From contig NC_092675.1 in assembly GCF_964355755.1 (NCBI RefSeq), positions 29,288,912 through 29,352,911 on the forward strand: DNA of 64,000 bases, in the 5' to 3' direction. A program made the position numbers and the translations under genes. This DNA comes from Antedon mediterranea (Eukaryota > Echinodermata > Crinoidea > Comatulida > Antedonidae). Positions 44,390 to 55,087 of the stretch are shown here, one piece after another. The notes under the pieces are model-generated. The model did no database searches. It was given only the letters and a program-made list of their open reading frames with translations, and was not told the DNA's origin. The stretch's first letter is position 1, and each line of letters starts with the position of its first letter.

Positions 44390-47300
44390 ATGGATGTCGA
44401 TGCAAAAAAAAAGTTGTCGTTATTAGACGTTGTTCAAAATTGTGTTTCTATAGTTGATATTGAAGATCATGTGAAAAAGAACATAGACAAATTAAATCAA
44501 AGAGGTAGGCCTCCGGGTTTACGATGAAATCGGTCGCGTCTGAAATCGGTCGCGTTTGAAATCGGTCGCGATAAAATCAACTTCCGGTATTTTGTATGGC
44601 GCGCCGCTAGAGCTATAATCCTTTTGATGATATCGGTCGCGTTTGAAATCGGTCGCGTTTGAAATCGGTCGCGCTATTTTGTATGGATCGAGCGGGATGC
44701 ATGCTAGAACGGGATATACATTTTTCGTTTATATATATTTAATTGATATTTTCTAGGAACTAGATTATTTATGTGGATATTTTTTACTTGGTTAATAAAT
44801 ATTTATTATCAATCATTAAATTAATTTTTTTTTTTGTATTTCACAGGTCTCGGAGAAGGACGGTGTCTTTTCAAAATGGCCATTTCTAAACACGTTTAAA
44901 TATCATATTAGGCATAATGTTATATTAGGCATATAATAATTTACCTCTATTAATATGTACTGTAATTAATATATTATATAGAGAATATACGTCTGTCGTG
45001 TCTTTTATTACGCAAACAATTACGTAAAAGAGAACAATTTATTTAAAAACAAGAATTTTTACAATATAGCCCGTAAAGCCAGCGTATCAATTTTTATACT
45101 TATGCATACTGTGGCAGATTATATCATATCCAATTAACAACATACTATTCGATCACCTTATTTTTATTTCTATTTTCTAAGTGTATAATGATTATTGTTG
45201 AGGCAAATCACGTGTATGTTTTTATTTCTAATGTTTAAAATAGTTTTTAGTAAAATGATCATTATATGCGGATGGTTAACAGGCGAGTTACTGAAATAAA
45301 CCCCCGAATAAGCCATATTGGAGATGCGCCTTCTATGATCGTGCAGCTGTTTCCTCTAACAATACGTTATTTTGCTGACGGGGATTCCCCTTTTTAAAAA
45401 ACACGCACTAGTAGTGTGTCAAATCATGGAGAAAACACGTACGATCGTTGTCCATGGCGAGGTAAAGATGACGTCTATTACTAATAACCATACATTTGAA
45501 AGGTCTATAGGCCTCCTGCACGTGTTTTTGTGAAACGATCCAATGAGCTATAGATGCTCGACGCGATTATGAGATCATGTTCATTCATTCTTTATTTAGC
45601 CTTTAAAATCGAAATACATTTAAAACATAGGTAACCAAATCAAGACACGTGGAAATGTAAGGAGGCAAGGATAAGCAAAAGCAATTAAATCGCTGTAGCT
45701 AACAGGCTTGCTTATCCATAATAATTCCGAATAAAGCACTTTTTCTATAATTTGACAGTATGATTTATACGTATATACGTCGGCGATACTATAGATTTTA
45801 ATTTGAATATTTTTTATTTTTGTCTTCATTTATAATAATCATTTAATGTAAATAATTAAGTAAGTGCAACTCAGTGTCTCGCATTCATACGCCGTTCGTA
45901 AATCTAAACGTTTAAATATCAGTGCAGATTACCTCTTTGAGAATTGTGTCCACCTTTATTATCCATACATTATTATTCTCACATCTATCATCGGCATATA
46001 TTATCTATATATTTTATTAATATCCTAAAACCATACGTAATTGTTTGCATAATAAAAGACACGACAAACGTATATTCTCTAATTATAATATATTAATTAC
46101 AGTACATATAAATAGAGGTAAATTATTATATGCATAATATAACATTATGCCTAATATAATATTTAAACGTGTTTATAAATGGCCATTTTGAAAAGACACC
46201 GTCCTTCTCCGAGACCTGTGAAATACAAAAAAAAAATTAATTAATGATTAATAATAAATATTTATTAACCAAGTAACAAATATCCACATAAATAATCTAG
46301 TTCCTTAAAAATATCAATTAAATCTATATAAACGAAAAATGTATATCCCGCTCTAGCATGCATCCCGCTCGATCCATACAAAATAGCGCGACCGATTTCA
46401 AACGCGACCGATTTCAAACGCGACCGATATAATCAAAAGTATAGCTCTAGCGGCGCGCCATACAAAATACCGGAAGTTGATTTTATCGCGACCGATTTCA
46501 AACGCGACCGATTTCAAGCGCGACCGATTTCATCTGACACCGGCCTCCGGACCTAGGCTAGTAGTACTAGCTAGTAGTAAACATTCACTAGTAAGTAGGC
46601 TGATAACCTCATATCCAACAGCCGCATATTGCTTACTAAAGTATATTAATAAATTGGCATAAAAAATAAATGTTTTTATTTTTCTTTGTTTAGGTTGGCA
46701 TGGACTGACACCTCTTCATAAAGCAGGTTTGCGAGGTGACTCTAAAATAACAGAGTTGTTAATTAAATATGGTGCGGATGTGCATGTTGTAACTGACTAT
46801 AGTGAGACCCCTTTACATTATGCATGCAAAAATGGTAATTTAATGAATATTCATTTGATGATTGAGCATGGCGCTGATATACAGCAGTTGGATCAACATG
46901 GTCGCAATTCTCTTCATCATGCAGCTATGGGAGGCAGTGTGTAAGTGCCGGATCTTAACATTGCCGCTTTTGTTTTTTTTTATTTGTAAAAAATATTGGG
47001 GAAAAATTTGTACTGTACCTTCTTTACTAAATGGCGTATTCGACTACAGACTTTGACCTGGTTCACCATGCATATTTTTAAGTATGCTCTGTACTATGTT
47101 TTCCAGTGTTCTTTTGCCTTGTGTTGCGTGAAATCAAACTGATTTGTTTTCCCGTAGTGATGTTTGCAGCACTATTATGGTATCGGTTCCCATTTGTGAT
47201 TACGCAATACAGCACTTTGCGTCGATACGTTGATGCATTACGTTCTACAAATCAACTCTCACTCGGTTAAAATAGCAAGAAGTACGAATAAAAAAAGACC

Positions 47301-50300
47301 AGTCTAAAATAAGCTTTTTTAAACTTAAACAACTTGTAAAACATAAAAATGAGATATACCTGTATCTGTTTTTCTTTTAGAATGGTTCTGCATTATTTGT
47401 CCACTGTTCATAATATGGAACTAGATGTACCAGATAAATCGTAAGTAATAGATAAATCACATGCAAAGATTTTAGATATCTTTCTTGTTTTTTGATTTTC
47501 AATTTACAAAGGCAATGAAATATTTGAATATATTTTATTTATTTTTTATTTTCAGAGGTCAAACAGCTTTACATCTTTCATCTTACCATGGTTACATTGA
47601 CACAGTTGATTACCTGCTAAGGCGAGAGGTAAGCAGTGGTACAGTATAGTGGCCCCTAGTTTAGTGTGAGCCCTCCAACTCTGGGTAGTTATTGGGCCTT
47701 CTTATACTCTGAGGCCCCTGGGTTTAGCCAGTGTACACTCATAGCCATTCCACCACTGGAGGTAAGCATAGCTACACAAAATTGTTCACATCCATCATTT
47801 GACAATCATCACCACCAATTATTAGTTTTATCTGTATCTTAAATTATTCTTGTATTTGCTGATATTTTACACTAGTCTTTTTAGTACCTACTGTAGGATG
47901 TCATGTTAATTTATTTGCGTATGCCTTTGAGTTTCTTCTGGCACTTTCATCAATTATAACCTTCTTATTAGTGCACTGTAGTTGCAAAAAAAATTGAAAC
48001 TTGAGAAAAATTATGTAATCCATAATTTAATAAGTCTAGCTCATCACAATTCAAAGTTCCCTATTTTAAATCTACATATATTTAAATTTAAAAACATTTA
48101 AAATGGTATATAATGAACACAAAGATTAACAAAATAAACATATTCTTTCAAAGCGATGCAGTCCTCTTGTAAAAGATATGAATGGCAATACAGCACTACA
48201 CATGACATGTATAAATGGCCTGCAGCTATCTGCTTGGCAGATACTACAGAGTGGCACATGTAGCATGCTACATATAAGAAACAATGATGGCAAGACTCCA
48301 CTAGATATAGTTGCTGACAAAACAAAATCATCATATCAGTAAGTATGCATTTCAAGATAAACAACATTCTTTGGAATTGAAATGACAGTGATACTGATAA
48401 TATGAAAACATTTGAACGATCTCGCTGTTAAAATAAAACTTTCTGTATCTTTAATTACTTTAAAAAAATCTGTAAAACGTTAGCCATTTAAACAACTTAC
48501 TTTTGTTATGCTCAATATTTTATCTCTTTCTTTTTTTGACTTATTTTATTGTTTATTGTTTTATACAGTATATCCTTTTATTTATTTCTGCATATTTGTA
48601 TTGTAGGGGCCCCTCATGAGACAATCTATTGCTTCTAGTACGGGCCCCAGTTATTATTGTCAAATAACTGAATAAATGTGTATGAATGAATCAACATTGG
48701 AAATGCATTTTGAAACTCTGGTGAATAAAGTAAAACAGCAATGATATAAAAGATAAAATTTAATTAATTATACAGGAATATGAGACAAAATCAGATTAAT
48801 CTAAAATAAATATCTTATTGCACTAATGTTTCAGTTGTAAATTAAAAAAAATATATACATGATATAAGGATTGTCCTTTATCTAAAGCTCTGTCAACACT
48901 ATCAAACTTTATGTGACTAAAATGTGATATATATGATCATGATGATGTCATATCACTACCATATTTGGTATCTCAATTGGGATTTGTATCTTGCATATCA
49001 CTACCATATTTGGACACATCACACTTTTTTTGTCAAATTAGTTTGATAGGAAAGACAGAGCTTTACACCATTCAAATCCCATTCATTTTTTGTCATTTTT
49101 ATTTTACATTTTAGGCATCGTATGCTCTTGAAAGAACTGGACTACTGGGGCAAAAGCAAGCTTCAAAATAAAGCACCCAAGGGTCCACTATTTACTTGGT
49201 ATTTTCTCATGTTCTTTCCATTTCTTGGCATGCTTTCTATCATTCTTTGTGGACAGATTGCTGGGGCCTACAGAGGTGTATTTTCCATTATTGCTACAAT
49301 AGTGTTGAGTGTATTTGTCAGTGGTAAGATTCACAGGTTAAAGCATATAAGCAGGTATGTTTATATGTGTGTGGTAAATTTTTATGTTGCCAAGTTTTTC
49401 GATCCTAAAGACTGAATAAATTTCATTAATTTCATTTATTTATGGTCAAACACAGTTTGAAATGATTTTCATTAGTTCAAAGTTAAAAATTCAAATAAAT
49501 TCTTCAATATTATGGTTCTTATGAACGCCACCAGCCGGCGTTTTAATTTTTGTCCTAGATTCCATCTCAAGTATATGTATGACATGCTTTGTGTGCCAAA
49601 ATATTTATCTTTTTACCAATATTAAGTTGCTTTCTACAACCTATACTAATATAAATATATGTAAAATAATCTGATTTACTCTATTATAACATAACCTTTT
49701 TTTCAGATGGCCAAATCCAATACATGCTGGTGCCTTTGCTGCTGGCATACTGCATACAATAATTTGTTATCTTTTTTTAATTCTTCCTGATATCCTTTTG
49801 AATGCATGACTCAGTATTTAGTAGTAAACCAAATAGAGAAATCAATACACTCAACTTTCCCAAAGTTAGACACCCTAAAGCTCTGTCTACACTATTTTGT
49901 GATAACAAAATGTGATGTGCCCATATTATGGACATGATGATTTCATATCAGTACCATATTTACGAATATCACTGCCATATTTGGGCACAGCACATGTTTT
50001 TTGTCAAACTAGTTTGATAGGCCAATCTAGAGTTTTATGATTTCAAAATGCAATAATGATAATATTGCCTTAAATTATTATGTTTTTAGAGATTGAATCT
50101 TTCTTTCTTCCTAGGAAGAACAATACAATAAAATAAACTCAAATACTTTTTCCTTAAAAACATGTGTACTTCTCTGGCCGCATTTCTATGCATTATGTTT
50201 TAATATACCAAGCTTGGCTGTCATGTTGTACCTGTATCTGCTGGTGTTGACCATTGACCCAGGGTTATGTCATTCATCAAGGGAGGGGCCAACTCTCAGT

Positions 50301-51773
50301 CAGCCCTACATGACTGTTGAAGATATTGCTAAGGGTATTTGTGATAAACAAGATTTCTGTTCTAGATGCGAGGTAAGATTTTACTATTTTATCATATATT
50401 TTTTCATGTTGATCCTTAAGCTTGGTTCCCACTAGCGACGCAACGTAGCACAACCTATGCAACGTAAGAAAATGCCCTTCCAATAATTGTGTTTGCCCCC
50501 GTCTGCGTGAAATCAAACCTACAATGTTTGCAGCACTGTTCCCACTTGTGATTACGCAATACAGCACTTTGCGTCAATACGTCATTGTGTTACGTTATGT
50601 TACATCGCTAGTGGGAACCACACTTTATAAAACATCGGAATAATTAGTGATTGCAAAACTTTGAAATGCTATATTCTACTCTATTATAGTTTATATATTT
50701 TTTTATTTTGACACATTTAATACCTGAATTCAATAAGCCAATTATTCTTACCCTAATCTAACATTCAAAAATTAATTTCAAATTGAAAATTGTGCTTCTC
50801 TTTGCCAAAAGTGATAATTTTTGTTCATTTTCACTTCTTTCATTTAATTCTAACACATTAATTTTAAATAAGCATAAAAGTCTAGCAAGTACAAATATTT
50901 ATATGTATTTATTCAGAATCTATTATGACACTTTGACATGAAATAAGGCTTCAAGTACAGGTGTTTTGTGGTGCCTTTAGCCGTTATTCCTCTATCAATA
51001 AGATTTAATGGCTTATGGCTTGTCTTTTCGAGCAAACCATCAAAAAGTGTCCCTTAAGTGGCCTCTTTTTAATTGTGACACATTTTTTAATGTGACACAA
51101 TTGCTTTAGTAAATTGATAAGGTTTAGAAATCGGTCAATAAAAACTAGGTATTTTATTCTTGAGGTCTCTTCTGTGAAACATTTATTATTTTTATTGATG
51201 CATAAAACCACTAACGTGAAACATTCCACGCTGTGTTTATATGGTTAATAATTATGTTTAATAAAAGTATGGTTTTTACTTTTACAGATAATAAGACCTG
51301 TAAACGTGAGACATTGCACGCTGTGTGAAAAGTGCTATTATGGTCTTGATCATCACTGCCTGTTTCTTCTCACATGTGTGGCAAAAAACAACCATCGTCA
51401 TTTCATCATGTTACTCGGACTCGTTGTTCTCGCTCAGTCTTTGTTCATTGTGTATGGTATTCAATACATACTAGTGTTGTATGATCCATTACCGGAAACT
51501 TTTATGTTAATTAAAACTTTAATTCTGGAAGAATCGTGGTTCGTTGTGTTAGCGGGGTTAAATGTAGCGTCTATCGTTTGGGAAACATGTTTACTTATTT
51601 ATCAACTGCGTATGATCGCTAATGGGTTGACAACGTTTTATGCGCTAAGGCTGTTATCAAAAGATGTGCGTCGTCTTACTACGTTTCAGAAGATGCAGAA
51701 TGTTAGGAATTTCTTAATGGGACGTAAAACTATTTCAGCTGCTGATTTAGGCACTGCATTTTTCAAAGTTTGA
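44390..51773 (+). CDS. Ankyrin-repeat DHHC palmitoyltransferase (ZDHHC13/17 group)
   Basis: Nine exons join in phase: 44390-44504, 46694-46940, 47381-47440, 47556-47628, 48154-48338, 49115-49354, 49707-49789, 50170-50372, 51288-51773, giving 563 aa (human ZDHHC17 632, ZDHHC13 622). About seven ankyrin units (GLTPLHKAGLRGD, SETPLHYACKNGN, GRNSLHHAA, GQTALHLSSYHGY, GNTALHMTC) precede four hydrophobic segments, a DPG motif, the Cys-rich DHHC domain (CSRC, RHCTLCEKC, LDHHC) and two more hydrophobic segments. It should S-acylate proteins at Golgi or vesicle membranes. Oddities: after DHHC the usual PWVxNC reads LFLLTC, and TTxE reads TTFY; the catalytic Cys is kept. An in-frame TAG two codons upstream fixes the start. 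Intron 7 is AT-AC. Intron 1 holds a 2-kb foldback transposon. Confidence 0.9.
44508..44516. repeat. 9-bp target-site duplication, left
   Basis: GGCCTCCGG, identical to the copy at 46542-46550 on the other side of the foldback element. It starts four bases after the exon-1 end of the ZDHHC gene. Confidence 0.88.
44517..46541. mobile_element. Mutator-like (MULE) foldback element, non-autonomous
   Basis: A 2,025-bp element flanked by a perfect 9-bp direct repeat GGCCTCCGG (44508-44516 and 46542-46550). Its terminal inverted repeats are about 510 bp (44517-45026 and 46031-46541), highly similar along their length. Each arm opens with tandem copies of GAAATCGGTCGCG, in two clusters, which look like transposase-binding sites. 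The right terminus reads GGTGTCAGATGAAAT on the minus strand; the left is slightly diverged. The roughly 1-kb centre has no long ORF. Nine-bp duplications with long inverted repeats fit the Mutator superfamily. It sits in intron 1 of the ZDHHC gene, 13 nt past the exon-1 boundary. Confidence 0.88.
46542..46550. repeat. 9-bp target-site duplication, right
   Basis: GGCCTCCGG, identical to 44508-44516. Confidence 0.88.
47103..47260. mobile_element. Fragment of the second MITE family
   Basis: Shares GCGTGAAATCAAAC, GTTTGCAGCACT and GTGATTACGCAATACAGCAC with 50418-50625 in the same order; the AAGCTTGG ends are absent. Confidence 0.62.
48882..49065. mobile_element. Hairpin MITE, full copy, opposite orientation
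   Basis: Arms AAAGCTCTGTCAACACTATC and TTTGATAGGAAAGACAGAGC; the core is inverted relative to the 3-kb copy. Confidence 0.8.
49790..50169 (+). other. U12-type AT-AC intron
   Basis: The intron begins ATATCCTTTT at 49790-49799, the U12 AT-AC 5' consensus, and ends in AC at 50168-50169. A U12-like branch site, TTCCTTAAA, is at 50150-50158, so the branch A lies about 12 nt from the acceptor, in the usual 10-16 nt range. No GT donor exists before the in-frame stop at about 49807, and this choice keeps phase (G|TT) and continues a hydrophobic segment into LWPHFYALCF. A hairpin MITE (49875-50037) takes up nearly half the intron. Confidence 0.82.
49875..50037. mobile_element. Hairpin MITE inside the U12 intron
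   Basis: Left arm AAAGCTCTGTCTACACTATT; right arm decayed (TTTGATAGGCCAATCTAGAG). It occupies about 43% of the AT-AC intron without touching its splice or branch sites. Confidence 0.8.
50418..50625. mobile_element. Second MITE family (AAGCTTGGTTCCCACTAGCG)
   Basis: Inverted ends AAGCTTGGTTCCCACTAGCG and CGCTAGTGGGAACCACACTT enclose about 170 bp rich in ACGCAA and TTACG words. Lies in the last ZDHHC intron. Fragments of the same sequence occur elsewhere in this window. Confidence 0.72.
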
Positions 51774-52347
51774 GGGATGTTTACACTGTTTTACAAAGCT
51801 TATTTTCTACCCACCAAAAAAAGCTTTCTTGCAAATTGCTGAATAATACAATTGCTGTGGATGTATAGTGAATTAAATACAATAGAAACAGTTTTGATAA
51901 TTATTATTTTAAGCAATAAAAAACCACATACAAATAATTGTATGTCTTAATAATATGTTATTAATCCTAAAATAAGTGTTATTGATATATTTGTTATAGC
52001 AACATTTTAAATTGAAAAATTTCTCTACCAGTTTATTAGACATTAGTGTTTTAAAAACTTGATTTTTACCAACAATTTAAATTTATTTATCAATTATTTA
52101 TGATATATATTTATTTTGTGTTATTATTTCATTAAGGCCTTTACAACATTGTATGATGGCTTCAATTTTAACGGAATGTTTTCAAAATGTATCATTTCCA
52201 TTTAATCCATGTACAGTATTATTAACTATTTTATATTAGGTTTTTTACTACCATTAAATTGACTCAGATTTATAGTTGTTTAATATTTGTTTTTGCTTAT
52301 AAAAGCCAGTGTAAAATGTGTGTGTTATATTGTAAAGAAAAAGATGC

Positions 52348-52512
52348 TTAAAGCTCTGTCTACACTATCAAACTTTATGTGACAAAAAAAAAATGTGATG
52401 TGCCCATATATGGATATGATGTCATATCACTACCACATTTGGGCACATCACTATCATATTTGGGTACATCACAATTTTTTGATCAAACTATATGATAGCG
52501 TAGAAGGAGCTT
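52348..52512. mobile_element. Hairpin MITE, full copy
   Basis: Clean left arm (AAAGCTCTGTCTACACTATC) and slightly decayed right arm. In the ZDHHC-RAP1GDS1 spacer. Confidence 0.82.
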
Positions 52513-54546
52513 AAGAGTGATCATGACTGATAAAAAGATTCAATAGAAATATAAATTGTCATTTTTTTTATTGTATGACGTACATGTTATAAAACAATAC
52601 TTGAAAATTGCACAGAAAACTGAAAATGAAAATACTCAAACCATAAAAATACTGAAAAGTGTCTTAGACTACACTTATATCAAGAAGCATATATAAGTGT
52701 AATAATCATTTAGTTTTTTCTAAAACTCTGTATATTCCAAGATTACAAATTTCACCATTATTCTCCAATTCAGGATTGTCTTTTTCTTTATCGATTTCAC
52801 CAAAAGACTTTCTCTAAAACCCAACATACACAATGTTTGGAGAATGAATTTGTATATGGAATGTGTATTATCATTTACTTACAAACAACTACACAACATA
52901 ACCACTAACGACGTCCAAATCTTGTTACCGCGGTAACAAGATTTGGTTTGAGCAGTATCAAAGCACACAATGTGACATTTTAGAGGATCTTATTCTTTCG
53001 TTCTGACAATTTAAAGTTACATAAAATAATAATATACAATATTAGAAAGATTTTGGTCTGTAAAAAAGTAAAGTAAAAGTATTATACGTATGAAACGCCA
53101 TGTGTGACAAAATGTTTATCTTTTTACCACTATTAAGTCTAAGCACCTAGATTAGTAATAACAGCACATGATAAACCTATCGCCTTCTTTAGAGAATTGT
53201 TATACATTCAACTGTAAATAACTTTAATTCTCCCAGATGTGGGAGTACAAATGTACATTTAAAATCTCCCAACAATAATGTTCAATATACTGTACTACTG
53301 GACTGGTACAAACATTATTTCTCCTTTTCATATGTAGCACCAGCAGTAGGCGTTTTTATTTTATAGCTCAAATACAGTTATGACACGGCAAGTGTGCCAG
53401 AATGTTAATCTTAGTCTATAACATCTAGACTATACAAAATATGAAATATTGTACGAGTCTTAAAGTAGATATTGCACAATAATGCATTTAAAATTTAAAT
53501 TTTGTAGTAAATTAGATACTGATTATATTGAATCTATAAAACATGCAGGCAATATAAAACAACATTTTGCTGGCTTTTAATAACATAATGAAAAAGTGAA
53601 TTAAGCACAAAATGTGTGGTGTTGATCAGGGAACTATTGTGACAAATGTATTTTAAGAAAGGACACAAAGTTCTATTCATAATCTAACATAAATAATGAC
53701 AACACATAATTACAAATAACATCATAATGTGACATTAATTTGTTTAAATTATATTTCATTTTACGAATATTTGAGTAATTCCAAATCATTATTTATAGCA
53801 CATTGTGTTTTACTAATACAACATTTGACATTATTTTATCTACCATTTTTTGTACAGTATCTTAAAATTTTACAATGGAATACAAATTTGGTCCTTGTAT
53901 TGAAAGATGTACACACACTTATTGTATTAATTAACCATAATCAAAATATGTTCAGCATAATGCAGAGATATTGTTTACTTTTTACTATTTATTTGGTCAC
54001 CATCAATGATAACCATCAATGAAATGGAGTACAGTAAAAGTAAAACTCGCGTATCAAATACCAGTATTGGAGTACACAACAAATGTTGTTTCTTTAACAT
54101 TCTTAGACTTCAACAAATACATTAATAAAGGTACACTAAGCGGTTGAGATAAGTAGTATCAAATTTATGTTATTATTCTATTATACGGTTTATATATTAC
54201 TTTTTTTTAAGCACTACTTGCCGTTAGCTTCTAGACTATAATGCATAATTAACATTCATTAGTTGTTATTCTTTTTAAAAACAAATTTTGCTCATGATTC
54301 CAAAACTTTCTTAGTATTTATAGAGTTAAAAATCGTTTTTAAAAACTTCTTTTTCATAATCTATTATTTCATAAAATGTGCCTTTCACATAGTTTAGGTA
54401 CTGTACTAGAATATTCTAAATGTTCATTCCATTGTCTGAATTCAAAAATCTTTTTTTTTTTATCACTCTAAGTTTATAGAAACTGTGGCAAAAAACTCTC
54501 TCTTTTCAGCAAACTTTATTTATTCATGCCATTTTCATGATAACAT

Positions 54547-54690
54547 TCCAATACGATCCAACTATCCCTCACAACACTTCCCAATACCACCTAACTACCC
54601 CTCACAACACCACCTAACTACCCCTCACAACACCACCTAACTACCCCTCACAACACATGGCAATACCACCTAGTGTATCACTCACAACAT
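54547..54690. repeat. 24-bp minisatellite
   Basis: Unit CCACCTAACTACCCCTCACA plus ACAC, repeated about four times with diverged flanking units, in the RAP1GDS1 3' flank. Confidence 0.85.
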
Positions 54691-55087
54691 GTCATAATAC
54701 CTTGTTCATAGGGCCTAGGGAGTTTTACGTATGGAAAACACATATTTTAATAATTTTATATACAAAAGAAATGAAAAAAATTACACAAATAACACATTTG
54801 GAATATATTGACACGTTGAAAACAGATAAAAGTTTAAATAAAAAGTACAAATAAAAAACAAGAAAAACGCCCTCTGCCGGATCACCTAAAATTATTTTGT
54901 GTAATAACGCAAATATATTTAGAGCAAAAATCCAGGCGGGTTATGTTGAATCAACGATGGTTCCACGTCACATCTCCTTTCAAAACTCGCTGTTTCTTGG
55001 CCTTTTCGTCTTTTCCGCGAAATAAAACCATTCGGTAACGATTGTGTTTTGCAGAAACATTGATCATTTTCGTGACGGCAGCAAAGT

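Larger units (their letters stand above)
51774..55087. other. ZDHHC-RAP1GDS1 tail-to-tail spacer
   Basis: The ZDHHC 3' UTR is probably short, with AATAAA at 51915-51920, 142 nt after the stop. The rest is AT-rich spacer and RAP1GDS1 3' UTR, with a hairpin MITE (52348-52512), a perfect 32-bp palindrome (52915-52946) and a 24-bp minisatellite (54547-54690). The 97-codon ORF at 53729-54022 has low-complexity composition and is not supported as a gene. Confidence 0.55.

Noticed and set aside
45620-45829. 69-codon minus ORF in the centre of the foldback element
   Set aside because: No similarity to a MULE transposase (no DDE, SWIM or zinc-finger signature); likely chance.
49354-49415. Extension of the ORF past the exon-6 donor
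   Set aside because: A GTATGT donor after ATAAGCAG joins in phase to WPNPI, which continues the conserved palmitoyltransferase sequence; the extension does not.
50101-50169. GT-AG acceptor at CTTCCTAG (50114) for exon 8
   Set aside because: It keeps an open frame but has no GT donor in the correct phase upstream; the AT-AC pair fits signals and phase better.
53729-54022. 97-codon ORF between the ZDHHC gene and RAP1GDS1
   Set aside because: AT-rich, hydrophobic and low-complexity, with no domain, no splice partners and no motif.
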